A stretch of DNA of 64,000 bases from Nemertoderma westbladi (lineage: Eukaryota; Xenacoelomorpha; Nemertodermatida; Nemertodermatidae). Numbering within the stretch: the stretch's first letter is position 1; each line of letters begins with the position of its first letter. Shown piece after piece: positions 1 through 10,232 of the stretch. The stretch covers positions 1 through 64,000 of the forward strand of contig JAUCBJ010007087.1 in assembly GCA_032718475.1 (NCBI GenBank), read 5' to 3'. A program made the position numbers and the translations under genes. Below the pieces are notes generated by a model. That model was not told the origin of the DNA, searched no databases, and saw only the letters and a program-made list of their open reading frames with translations.

Positions 1-1228
1 ACAGTGCTGTAACCCAAAACTCTTGATTGGCCAACTTTATTCCACAGTGCTGTAACCCAAAGCCAAAACTCTTGATTGGCCAACATTATTCCACAGTGCT
101 GTAACCCAAATCCAAAACTCTTTTGATTGGCAAGCATTATTCCACAGTGCTGTCACCCAAAACCAAAACTCTTTTGATTGGCCAGCATTATTCCACAGTG
201 CTGTCACCCAAAACCAAAACTCTTTTGATTGGCCAACTTTATTCCACAGTGCTGTAACCCAAAGCCAAAACTCTTGATTGGCCAACATTATTCCACAGTG
301 CTGTAACCCAAATCCAAAACTCTTTTGATTGGCAAGCATTATTCCACAGTGCTGTCACCCAAAACCAAAACTATTTTGATTGGCCAGCATTATTCCACAG
401 TGCTGTCACCCAAAACCAAAACTCTTTTGATTGGCCAGCATTATTCCACAGTGCTGTCACCCAAAACCAAAACTCTTTTGATTGGCCAACTTTATTCCAC
501 AGTGCTGTAACCCAAAGCCAAAACTCTTGATTGGCCAACATTATTCCACAGTGCTGTAACCCAAATCCAAAACTCTTTTGATTGGCAAGCATTATTCCAC
601 AGTGCTGTCACCCAAAACCAAAACTATTTTGATTGGCCAGCATTATTCCACAGTGCTGTCACCCAAAACCAAAACTCTTTTGATTGGCCAGCATTATTCC
701 ACAGTGCTGTCACCCAAAACCAAAACTCTTTTGATTGGCCAACTTTATTCCACAGTGCTGTAACCCAAAACCAAAACTCTTGATTGGCCAACATTATTCC
801 ACAGTGCTGTAACCCCAAACTCTTGATTGGCCAACTTTATTCCACAGTGCTGTAACCCAAAACCAAAAATCTTGATTGGCCAACATTATTCCACAGTGCT
901 GTCACCCAAACTACTAGGATCGGCATGCTGCATTGCAGCTGCATTTTTAAGAATGCTGTGCCGGCTTGTCAACAAAATTAATTGTAACCCAAAACCAAAA
1001 CTCTTGATTGGCCAACATTTATACCACAGTGCTGTAACCCAAAACTCTTTTGATTGGCCAGCATTATTCCACAGTGCTGTAACCCAAAACCAAAACTATT
1101 TTGATTGGCCAGCATTATTCCACAGTACTGTCACCCAAAACCAACTCTTTTTATTGGCAAGCATTATTCCACAGTGCTGTAACCCAAAACCAAAACTCGG
1201 TGATTGTCTACCATTAAAATTTCACAGT
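1..1228. repeat. Minisatellite array 1 (~50-bp monomer, 253-bp higher-order unit)
   Basis: The core tattccacagtgctgt recurs about every 50 bp, followed by a variable run of accca, aaac and ctcttttgattggcc. A five-monomer block repeats almost exactly at 253-bp spacing (for example from 325 and from 578), so there is a higher-order repeat. It is broken at 911-979 by a LINE tail and decays after 1190. Open frames across it follow from the repeat and do not look like genes. The array continues past the left edge of the window. Confidence 0.9.
911..979 (-). mobile_element. 69-bp extreme 5'-truncated LINE tail
   Basis: On the minus strand this matches the last ~69 bp of the full-length LINE at 13.2-16.9 kb. 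It covers the end of the ORF (…DKPAQHS stop), the short 3' UTR and the start of the TAG tail. It sits inside a unit of array 1. Non-LTR elements often produce such tail-only insertions. Confidence 0.85.
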
Positions 1229-1379
1229 GCTGTAACCACGTTATCACTGCGAAGTTTATCTGAAACCAAGGTGTCCCGAACTATATGGTTTAGAACGGCT
1301 TGCTGTAAACATGGCTTTAACGATTAAAATAGAAAAGAGATAATAATATTCTGGAAAAATATTGTCTTTTTTATTTCAA

Positions 1380-2228
1380 ACCAAACTCACTCTTCCTACT
1401 AGCTAGTAAACCAAACTCACTCTTCCTACTAGCTAGTAAACCAAACTCACTCTTCCTACTAGCTAGTAAACCAAACTCACTCTTCCTACTAGCTAGTAAA
1501 CCAAACTCACTCTTCCTACTAGCTAGTAAACCAAACTCACTCTTCCTACTAGCTAGTAAACCAAACTCACTCTTCCTACTAGCTAGTAAACCAAACTCAC
1601 TCTTCCTACTAGCTAGTAAACCAAACTCACTCTTCCTACTAGCTAGTAAACCAAACTCACTCTTCCTACTAGCTAGTAAACCAAACTCAGTAAACCAAAC
1701 TCACTCTTCCTACTAGCTAGTAAACCAAACTCACTCTTCCTACTAGCTAGTAAACCAAACTCACTCTTCCTACTAGCTAGTAAACCAAACTCACTCTTCC
1801 TACTAGCTAGTAAACCAAACTCACTCTTCCTACTAGCTAGTAAACCAAACTCACTCTTCCTACTAGCTAGTAAACCAAACTCACTCTTCCTACTAGCTAG
1901 TAAACCAAACTCACTCTTCCTACTAGCTAGTAAACCAAACTCACTCTTCCTACTAGCTAGTAAACCAAACTCACTCTTCCTACTAGCTAGTAAACCAAAC
2001 TCACTCTTCCTACTAGCTAGTAAACCAAACTCACTCTTCCTACTAGCTAGTAAACCAAACTCACCCACTAGCTAGTAAACCAAACTCACTCTTCCTACTA
2101 GCTAGTAAACCAAACTCACTCTTCCTACTAGCTAGTAAACCAAACTCACTCTTCCTACTAGCTAGTAAACCAAACTCACTCTTCCTACTAGCTAGTAAAC
2201 CAAACTCACTCTTCCTACTAGCTAGTAA
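1380..2228. repeat. Minisatellite array 2 (30-bp unit, ~28 copies)
   Basis: Near-identical copies of a 30-bp unit containing actcttcctactagctag. There are only two visible disruptions, near 1690 and 2064. The unit carries a pyrimidine tract followed by TAG, which resembles a 3' splice site. The array lies upstream of the first exon I recognise, so it is probably intronic. Confidence 0.95.
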
Positions 2229-3000
2229 ATGAATTGGAGTTGAGCTGGTAATGCAACTGTAATTAAAGATGTACTATTATGGTTTTTGTTCAGAAATGGA
2301 ATAACTATTTACATACTTGTGTGTAAAGTAGCACTTTACAGTGTGATGATCCGAGTGGCTTTGTTACACGAACGAACGTTAGTGAGTGAGTGAAAATAAA
2401 GCCACGAGGATCAGAACACTGTAAAGTACTTTGCAACAAGTATGTATGTAATTTTATTCCAAAATTTTAACATTACGAAATGATTGTACATATACATTAT
2501 AAGTGATAGAAACTGCACAAATTATATTAGTTGCTGTATAAATAAATGTAAAAATGACATAAATTATGTTATAAATAAATTAGCTTATATATTATGGTGG
2601 CGTTTGGAGCCATGTTATAATAAAATAGCTAGGCCCTACTGGTTATTAATAGCTATACCCCGCCTACCGGTAGGTAATGCAGTAGGCCTATCTGGCTGTC
2701 AGGCAAATTTCCACCTATTGTTTACGTGGTATCCAATGGCGGCGTTAAGTAATGTCCCCCCCCCTTAGTGGACATTACTTAACGCCGTCAAGGGTTACCA
2801 CGTAAACAATAACACCAAATACAATACTAAATATACAGGCCAATACAATGTTGTAATGTCCTCTAAAGTTGTTAAGTGCTAAATAACAACTCGCTGTTAA
2901 TACTAACGGCGTTGAGTTATGTCACAATTTTGGAATAACAATATATTACATCTTTAATTACAGTTGCAGCTCAACTCAAATTCATTTATTAATATCACCT
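2229..3000. mobile_element. Palindromic (inverted-repeat) element, non-coding
   Basis: The left end (2229-2275, ttgagctg…aactgtaattaaagatgta) is the inverse of the right end (2945-2992, tacatctttaattacagttg…). Two nested inverted repeats lie inside: 2305-2365 against 2398-2455, and 2718-2757 against 2770-2810 around a C run. No transposase-like ORF is visible. It looks like a foldback or MITE-like insertion, possibly composite. The end sequence recurs after the hammerhead palindrome at 47.53 kb, so the two are related. Confidence 0.6.
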
Positions 3001-3064
3001 GGCAGCAATACTCGAGCTGAATATTTATTTATTTGTACTTTCCTCCTGTTTCACTCTAACATAC

Positions 3065-3300
3065 TTGAGACCGGTATGTCCACCTGTTAGAGATAGGATA
3101 TGCAACTTAAGACTGCCTGTTTTCAATAGATGTGGATTAGCTGAGAGAGTGGATGTCAGGGGCAAGTGGCTGAACTGGTTAGCGCTACTTATGAGGCCTG
3201 ATAGGCTGAAACGTAAGTATAGCTCTGGTTCAACCCCCGGTGACGCGCTTTCTCATTTTTCCATTTCTGAACAAAAACCATAATATTACTAACTAGTAAG
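3065..3300 (+). mobile_element. Diverged tRNA-like/hammerhead element (one arm)
   Basis: This resembles one arm of the palindrome at 47185-47535. It has tggctgaactggttagcgct, then a hammerhead-like core at 3180-3226, then ctggttcaacccccggtg (a B-box-like sequence) and tttctcatttttccatttctg. The core reads CTTATGA where the catalytic consensus is CTGATGA, so G5 is lost and it should not self-cleave. The end ccataatatta also matches the 47-kb element. Confidence 0.6.
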
Positions 3301-3326
3301 TAGTAACGGAGAGTCTTAATTCAGAC

Positions 3327-3357
<31 letters not shown>

Positions 3358-3359
3358 AA
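3327..3359. repeat. Homopolymer C(~20)/A(~12) tract
   Basis: A long C run passes directly into an A run. It is low-complexity sequence in which length errors are likely. Confidence 0.9.
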
Positions 3360-3468
3360 TGTTTCTAGAAATCTTATAAGATTGCAAGAAATTTGAAGCA
3401 GAGATAGTTTCACCTCCCTCCTCCTTACTGGGTGAGTCAGAATTCTTATTATTGCTCTTATTTTTTAG

Positions 3469-3487
3469 CTACAAGCGTTTGAAAAAG
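3469..3487 (+). CDS. EEA1: EEA1 candidate 19-nt micro-exon
   Basis: A strong acceptor (ttattgctcttattttttag) precedes CTACAAGCGTTTGAAAAAG, which is followed by the donor gtgtct. It encodes LQAFEK plus the first base of a Gly codon. The next exon begins in exactly the phase needed to complete that Gly, giving LQAFEKGADDVAELQR. This parallels the vertebrate EEA1 stretch ending LLQRPGIEDVA. Support is splice phase plus short similarity only; RNA evidence would settle it. Confidence 0.5.
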
Positions 3488-3688
3488 GTGTCTCCGTCGA
3501 CGATATTGTACCAGTTATATACTGTTACACTGCAGTTATTCTTCAGCCTTATAGTGATTTGTTGGTACTTTTAAAAAGCTGCATGTTGCATGGTTTTACA
3601 CCTGCGCGAAGCTATTTTAGTATTCCATTTAATAAATACACCATGATCTAGAATCACTTGCTGATATACCAGCTGATCTATATTTCAG

Positions 3689-3824
3689 GTGCTGATGACG
3701 TGGCTGAACTGCAAAGGAACTTACAGTCTATGCAGCTGTTACTGGAGGAGTCGTCATCGGCAGCCAATGAGGAGAAAGATGGTTTATGTGCGGAGTTGCA
3801 GAGCTGGAAAGACAAATACACAAG
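3689..3824 (+). CDS. EEA1: EEA1 coiled-coil exon (GADDVAEL…)
   Basis: The acceptor is ctatatttcag and the donor is caag|gtgggt. The exon starts in phase 1 and ends in phase 2 (AG|G, Arg). It encodes about 45 residues rich in E, L, K and Q. GADDVAELQRNLQSMQLLLE aligns with the vertebrate EEA1 segment beginning GIEDVAVLKKEL near residue 200, with the same GxxDVAxL start. It is therefore an early part of the coiled coil that dimerises to make the endosome tether. The intron that follows carries the 63-bp array. Confidence 0.8.
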
Positions 3825-4214
3825 GTGGGTATTAGAAGAAATGGCAGATGGCAGTTTAATAGGTTGAAAATGTACGCATATAGTGTAAAATATCATGTAA
3901 TGAAGAATGGTCGGATAGGCTTGAAACCTCAACCAGGGACTGGATATGATACCATACGCTACGAACAAATTTTCATGATACTATATGATTGTGTTTTTAA
4001 CGAAATATGATTCGATCAATCCAAAATACGAAAAAATTTCGTATCGTATTTTTACTAATTAATTACATCGTTTTTCTAAATAAGTTGAAAAATTATTCGG
4101 GTAGCCTATTTCTACAGCAGACAAAAAATCAATTTTTTGACATTTAAACAAAAATAATCAAACGCACTCGAGTTATTAATTCTCACAAAGTAAAATCTGC
4201 ATCATCTGCTTACT

Positions 4215-5668
4215 GAAGATCATCCATGGTGTGAACAGGCATTCCTTTGGGAGACAGAGTGGAAGGGTTTACTATGGGAGATCAAGATCACCCATGGTGG
4301 CGAATATGCATTCCTTTAGGAAACAAGAGTGGAAGGGTTTACTATGGGAGATCAAGATCACCCATGGTGGTGAACAGGCATTCCTTTAGGAAACAGAGTG
4401 GAAGGGTTTAATGTGGAATATCAACCATGGTGGTGAACAGGCATTCCTTTAGGGAACAGATTGGAAGGGTTTACTGTGGAAGATCACCCATGGTGGTGAA
4501 CCAGCATTCCTTTAGGAAACAGAGTGGAAGGGTTTACTGTGGAATATCAACCATGGTGGTGAACAGGCATTCCTTTAGGGAACAGATTGGAAGGGTTTAC
4601 TGTGGAAGATCGCCCATGGTGGTGAACAGGCATTCCTTTAGGGAACATCTTGGAAGGGTTTACTGTGGAAGATCACTCATGGTGGTGAACAGGCATTCCT
4701 TTATGAAACAGAGTGGAAGGGTTTACTGTGGAAGATCACCCATGGTGGTGAACAGGTATTCCTTTAGGAAACAGAGTGGAAGGCTTCACTGTGGAAGATC
4801 ACCCATGGTGGTGAACAGGCATTCCTGAAGGAAACAGAGTGGAAGTGTTTACTATGGGAGATCAAGATCACCCATGGTGGTGAACAGCCATTCCTTTAGG
4901 AAACAAAATGGAAGTGTTTACTGTAGAAGATCACCCATGGTGGTGAACAGGCATTCCTGAAGGAAACAGAGTGGAAGGGTTTACTATGGGAGATCAAGAT
5001 CAACCGTGGTGGTGAACAGGCATTCCTTTAGGAAACAGAGTGGAAGGGTTTACTGTGGAATATCAACCATGGTTGTGAACAGGCATTCCTTTAGGGAACA
5101 GATTGGAAGGGTTTACTGTGGAAGATCACCCATGGTGGTGAACAAGCATTCCTTTAGGGAACAGATTGGAAGGGTTTACTGTGGAAGATCACCCATGGTG
5201 GTGAACAGGCATTCCTTTAGGGAACAGATTGGAAGGGTTTACTGTGGAAGATCACTCATGGTGGTGAACAGGCATTCCTTTATGAAACAGAGTGGAAGGG
5301 TTTACTGTGGAAGATTACCCATGGTGGTGAACAGGCATTCCTTTAGGAAACAGAGTGGAAGGGTTTACTGCGGAAGATCACACATGGTGGTGAACAGGCA
5401 TTCCTTTAGGAAACAGAGTGGAAGGGTTTACTGTGGAAGATCACCCATGGTGGTGAACAGGCATTCCTTTAGGTAAACAGAGTGGAAGGGTTTACTGTGG
5501 AAGATCACCCATGGTGGTGAACAGGCATTCCTTTAGGAAACAGAGTGGAAGGGTTTACTGCGGAAGATCACCCTCACCCATGGTGGTGAACAGGCATCCT
5601 TTAGGAAACAGAATGGAAGGGTTTACTGTGGAAGATCACTCATGTTGATGAACAAGCATTCCCTGGCT
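4215..5668. repeat. Minisatellite array 3 (63-bp unit, ~23 copies), intronic
   Basis: The unit contains ggtggtgaacaggcattcct, ttaggaaacagagtggaagg and gtttactgtggaagatcacc. 63 is a multiple of three, so long frames stay open (a 21-aa repeat, MVVNRHSFRKQ…). The array lies wholly between two EEA1 exons and no splice signals bring it in frame, so I treat it as non-coding. Each unit holds attcctttag|g, an acceptor-like motif. It ends about 85 bp before the next exon. Confidence 0.9.
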
Positions 5669-5754
5669 TAATAAACGAAAAGATTCTAACATTCAATGGA
5701 TATGGTATATTGAGCATTATTAATGGATCTCACAACCAATATATTTTCGCGCAG

Positions 5755-5872
5755 GTTAAAGGATGATACTGATGAATTGAAAGCCACTGATAACAAAGAC
5801 ATGCAACAGTATGAGTATTCTCTGGAAGAGAGAAACCTCAGAATAACAGAATTGGAGAATCAATTAATACAG
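5755..5872 (+). CDS. EEA1: EEA1 coiled-coil exon 118 nt
   Basis: The acceptor is tattttcgcgcag and the donor is atacag|gttggt. The first base completes the Arg codon from the previous exon, giving …DKYT-R-LKDDTDELKATD. It ends in phase 0 at …ITELENQLIQ. It encodes 39 further residues with heptad-like spacing of hydrophobic residues. The phase match to the exon 1.9 kb upstream supports direct splicing across the 63-bp array. Confidence 0.8.
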
Positions 5873-6106
5873 GTTGGTTGGTGTTATATTATATGATGTA
5901 TGGCTGTGTATGCGATGTGTGTCGTAGCTTCTTCACGTATGTGAATTCAGTACCTTATTATCAGTACGACTTAAAATCAGTTTGCGATAAGTACCGGTAC
6001 ATGTGTTGTATGTTAGAACTCCCCCATCCCCCCTACAGAACTAACATATGACACGAGTATCTCGTGGATGCGGAAATATTAACCATGTTTAAAAAATATT
6101 TTAAAG

Positions 6107-6484
6107 TTTACAGAAACAATAAGAACTAGCGGCCTTCATGTAGAAGAGTTGAAGGCCGATGTTCGTGATAAAGCTAATGCTATAGAAGAATTGGAAGCCG
6201 ATGTTCGTGATAAAGCTAATGCTAAAGAAGAGTTGATAGCCGATGTTCGTGATAAAGATACACATATAGAAGAGTTGAAGACCGATGTTCGTGATAAAGC
6301 TAATGCTAAAGAAGAGTTGATAGCAGATGTTCGTAATAAAGACACACATATAGAAGAGTTGAAGGCCGATGTTCGTGATAAGGCTATTGCTATAGAAAAG
6401 TTGGAGGCCGATGTTCGTGATAAGGATAACAATTTAGAAGAATTTAGAGGAAATCTAGAGAAGGCTCTCAGGGAAGAATTGGAA
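6107..6484 (+). CDS. EEA1: EEA1 coiled-coil exon with 14-residue tandem repeats
   Basis: The donor gaa|gtaagt is clear. The acceptor is less certain: attttaaag before 6107 gives phase 0 to match the previous exon, while the nearby tttacag (6113) would break the frame. It encodes about 126 residues. From about 6145 to 6435 it holds roughly seven repeats of a 42-nt unit coding 14 residues such as ADVRDKANAIEELE. Fourteen residues are exactly two heptads, so copy-number change keeps the coiled-coil register. The repeats alternate between ANAxEEL and DTHIEEL types, which hints at a 28-residue higher-order unit. Confidence 0.8.
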
Positions 6485-7107
6485 GTAAGTTATATTATTT
6501 AATGGGAAATAAATTCGGATTATGTAATAAGTTCACTAATAGTAGGCCTGTTATGTGAAAATAAAATAACCTGAAATTAACTCTTTAAACATGTTGCCAT
6601 GGTAATCAGAAAACTTCAACATTATCGGATAACAAATTGATTATATACTGGAGGGGAGGGAGATGTCCAAATAACGATGTTGATAACATTTTTAGTTTTC
6701 GTTTATTAAATCATCGTGATTGGACAGTTGTTCAGCCAGAGGCGGATACCTACCGTAATGTGTATTGTATTGACACGAACTCAATCAACTCGCACGCGAT
6801 ACGCCATCGACGTAAATAAAATATTAAATAAAGTTAGAAAAACAAGATTTATAGGTATCATATGCCTATATTCACTCGATATGATTATTTATATTGAGCC
6901 ACTATTATTGCATTTATATTATCAACAAACCAATAATACTTTATAATGGTGTCACAGGAATAACCCGAACTAATAAATGTTAAATACAACAAAATACCAA
7001 TAGGGGCCTACACAAATATACCGAGGAATAACTTCAATAAGTGGCGGCTCCGCCTACCGTTGGTCCCAGACCGGTACCGGTACCGTACCTACAGCAGTAA
7101 GCCACAG
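6485..7107. other. Intron, no recognisable feature
   Basis: AT-rich sequence between an EEA1 exon and the nested RPS20 ORF. Short frames here show no similarity I recognise. No poly(A) signal for the minus-strand RPS20 ORF is obvious in it. Confidence 0.5.
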
Positions 7108-7467
7108 TTAGGAATCCGCGATGGTAACCTCCACTTCGACCCCGGGTTCGATACTGATAGACGTGATCTGTTTCACGATCTCCGACGGACTGTGCAGATC
7201 TATCAACCGTTTGTGGATCCTCATCTGGAAGCGATCCCATGTCTTCGAACCTTCTCCGCAAGGCGTCTTCCTGGTCGTTATTCTTAGCGTCTTTGTCGGC
7301 ATCCTCACTGGTCCCTTAACCTTCAACTCCTTTTCTTTCGCGCCTTTAATAAGATCCGCGCAGACTTTCTCTAAACTCTTCACGTTCCTCGATGTTAGAG
7401 TTATCCGTATCCGATGGATTGGGGCCTCGTCTAAAACCTGTTTCTTGTCGGGATAGGCGGTTGCCAT
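7108..7467 (-). CDS. RPS20: 40S ribosomal protein S20 (uS10), intronless, nested antisense
   Basis: An uninterrupted 119-aa ORF, the same length as vertebrate RPS20. Recognisable blocks are [20 protein letters not shown] near residues 17-36, [20 protein letters not shown] near 52-71, and the C-terminal [15 protein letters not shown]. Only the first ~16 residues differ strongly from vertebrate sequences, as in other animals. uS10 is a small-subunit head protein contacting rRNA. The start is the first ATG, in a good context (caccATGG). There is no intron, and it lies on the strand opposite EEA1 inside an EEA1 intron. It could be the working gene or an intact recent retrocopy; I see no poly(A) tail or target duplication to prove retroposition. 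Confidence 0.95.
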   Translation of the reverse strand: MATAYPDKKQVLDEAPIHRIRITLTSRNVKSLEKVCADLIKGAKEKELKVKGPVRMPTKTLRITTRKTPCGEGSKTWDRFQMRIHKRLIDLHSPSEIVKQITSISIEPGVEVEVTIADS

Positions 7468-8037
7468 GGTGATTTATATACCGGTAGCAGTATTATAGCG
7501 TGTGTGGCCGACTTAATCCTTTAGTCTGAGTTAAGGAACAGCGGTGAGCCAAACACTGAAACACAACACACAGAAAATTTGATATAAAGCAATATGCAGT
7601 ATGCTTACCGGTACTGGCTGATTGGGATATTATTGAGACAAGGGGGGGGGGGGGGGGGGGGAGTGGACGCAAATCCCATCTTGGCGAATTAATATCTCGC
7701 CTCATTGTTAAATTTTCAATTTAGGGAAAGAAGCAGGTCATTCTAACCAAAGTAATAAACGGTATTGTGCGCCATTAACTCTTTCATTTATTGCCACTAC
7801 AATTTAATATTTCCCCACTATTATTTATTAGAAATTTCACTAAAATTATTCGTTACTCCGCTAAATTAATTTAATTATTTAATTTATTTAATCTATTTCA
7901 TATAGGAGCAATATTTGAATTATAAGTACATCATTTTTGCGAGAGGTGTTGTGTTTCGCTTTAAATTGTAAATAATTTTATTTATATTAAAATTTATGTA
8001 TGTTGAGATATTGTTAACATTTCTTTTATTGTTTCTT
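7468..8037. other. Intronic spacer with G homopolymer
   Basis: This is the 5' flank of the RPS20 ORF. It contains a run of about 20 G at 7642-7661 and then AT-rich sequence up to the 32-bp array. No other gene was recognised. Confidence 0.5.
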
Positions 8038-9187
8038 AAATCCCAGTAGCAACCTGCCAATACTCTACTAAATCCCTGTAGCAACCTGCCATTACTGTAC
8101 TAAATCCCTGTAGCAACCTGCCATTACTCTACTAAATCCCTGTAGCAACCTGCCATTACTCTACTAAATCCCTGTAGCAACCTGCCATTACTCTACTAAA
8201 TCCCTGTAGCAACCTGCCATTACTGTACTAAATCCCTGTAGCAACCTGCCATTACTCTACTAAATCCCTGTAGCAACCAGCCATTTCTCTACTAAATCCA
8301 TGTAGCAACCTGCCATTACTCTACTGAATCCCTGTAGCAACCTGCCATTACTCTACTAAATCCCTGTAGCAACCTGCCATTACTCTACTAAATCCCTGTA
8401 GCAACCTGAAATTACTGTACTAAATCCCTGTAGCAACCTGCCATTTCTCTACTAAATCCCTGTAGCAACCTGCCATTACTCTACTAAATCCCTGTAGCAA
8501 CCAGCCATTACTCTACTAAATCCATGTAGCAACCTGCCATTACTCTACTGAATCCCTGTAGCAACCTGCCATTACTCTACTAAATCCCTGTAGCAACCTG
8601 CCATTACTCTACTAAATCCCTGTAGCAACCTGCCATTACTGCACTAAATCCCTGTAGCAACCTGCCATTTCTCTACTAAATCCCTGTAGCATCCTGCCAT
8701 TACTCTACTAAATCCCTGTATCAACCTGCCATTACTCTACTAAATCCCTGTAGCAACCTGCCATTACTCTACTAAATCCCTGTAGCAACCTGCCATTACT
8801 CTACTAAATCCCTGTAGCAACCTGCTATTACTCTACTAAATCCCTGTAGCAACCTGCCATCACTCTACTAAATCCCTGTAGCAACCTGCCATTACTCTAC
8901 TAAATCCCTGTAGAACCTGTCATTACTCTACTAAATCCCTGTAGCAACCTGCCATTACTGTACTAAATCCCTGTAGCAACCTGCCATTACTCTACTAAAT
9001 CCATGTAGCAACCTGCCATTACTGTACTAAATCCCTGTAGCAACCTGCCATTACTCTACTAAATCCCTGTAGCAACCTGTCATTACTCTACTAAATCCCT
9101 GTAGCAACCTGCCATTACTCTACTAAATCCCTGTAGAACCTGCCATTACTCTACTAAATCCCTGTAGCAACCTGCCATTACTCTACT
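8038..9187. repeat. Minisatellite array 4 (32-bp unit, ~36 copies), intronic
   Basis: The unit contains aaatccctgtagcaacctgc and cattactctact. Copies vary at one or two positions (acc/gcc, tct/tgt, a few deletions). The array stops 12 bp before the 3' splice site of the next EEA1 exon, whose acceptor is atgttttatag. The unit has a ccctgtag acceptor-like motif. Confidence 0.95.
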
Positions 9188-9199
9188 TATGTTTTATAG

Positions 9200-9334
9200 G
9201 ATTATGTTTCCCAATTTCAACGATTAAAATCGAATTTTGATAGAGTTGAAAGCGAAAAGGCCGAACTTATAGAGAAATTGGACGAGGGGGATGGATGTCA
9301 ACAGATTGTTATAAACCAGCTGACTGAGGAAAAC
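9200..9334 (+). CDS. EEA1: EEA1 coiled-coil exon 135 nt
   Basis: The acceptor is ttatgttttatag and the donor is aaac|gtaagt, phase 0 at both ends. It encodes 45 residues starting DYVSQFQRLKSNFDRVESEK and ending QLTEEN. The composition and the F/L heptad pattern are those of a coiled coil. By order it corresponds to the vertebrate EEA1 region with …YQHLKAEFKQL…. It is separated from the next exon by a 104-bp intron, the shortest and only repeat-free one nearby. Confidence 0.8.
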
Positions 9335-9438
9335 GTAAGTGGAAGAAATCCAAGTTGTTTTGGTCTTAATAGGTGCGTGGCATTCACACAGTTGGTTTGT
9401 AGTTACGATTTATATTAACATTTGTTTTATTTCTATAG

Positions 9439-10215
9439 TCAACTCTTCGTAATCAGTTGGAGGTGGAAATATCATCGTTGCATTCTAAAGTAAACGAAGT
9501 AAAAGTGCAGCGCGACGATGTTAAGAAGGTGTTAGTTAATAAGGATATTGATATTGATGGACTGAAAAAGGAGTTAGTTAGTAAAGATATTGATATTGAT
9601 GGACTGGAAAAGGAGTTAATTAGTAAAGATATTGATATTGATGAACTGAAAAAGGATTTAGTTAGTAAAGATAATGATATTGATGGATTGAAAAAGGATT
9701 TAGTTAGTAAAGATAATGATATTGATGGATTGAAAAAGGAGTTGGTTAGTAAAGATATTGATATCGAAGGACTGAAGAAGGAATTAAAAGCCAACGTCGA
9801 AAAGGTCGAGGATTTAAATAAAGAGTTGATGCTTAAAGAACAGATTAAAGAAGACTTAACAAATAAACAGGTTGAAAGCGAACAAGTTAATTGCGAATTA
9901 GAGAAACAACTTGTGATTCAGCGGGAATATGTTGAGGATATAAAGAAACAATTGATGGATAAAGACCAGGTTAATGATGGTTTAAAGAAGACATTGATTG
10001 CTAAAGAAATTGCGATTTCCGATTTAAGTGAAGAATTAGTCGCTAAAGAAATAGCTATCAATGATATAAAGAGCGAATTAGTCGCAAAAGTCAGTGAAGT
10101 TAAAGATTTAGGGAGCTCAAATGAATCTCTAGAGACTCGAATTAAAGCCATGGTCGATGCAGCTGATACGCTTAAACTCACTGCAGAAACTAATGAACGT
10201 GAACTTACTCTTAAG
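9439..10215 (+). CDS. EEA1: EEA1 large coiled-coil exon with two-heptad tandem repeats
   Basis: The acceptor is ttatttctatag and the donor is cttaag|gtaagt, phase 0 to 0, 259 residues. It starts STLRNQLEVEISSLHSKV. About six tandem 42-nt units at 9525-9790 each encode 14 residues (KELVSKDIDIDGLK type), exactly two heptads. A weaker set of similar repeats (AKEIAISDLSEELV) follows near 9995-10095. The exon frame stays open through the donor into a LINE fragment, but gtaagt is a consensus donor and the readthrough is most likely never translated. Expected role: elongated parallel dimeric tether. Confidence 0.85.
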
Positions 10216-10232
10216 GTAAGTATTGCAGTTGC

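Noticed and set aside
4427-5476. Repeat protein MVVNRHSFRKQSGRVYCGRSP
   Set aside because: Product of a 63-bp intronic array; flanking EEA1 exons join in phase across it.
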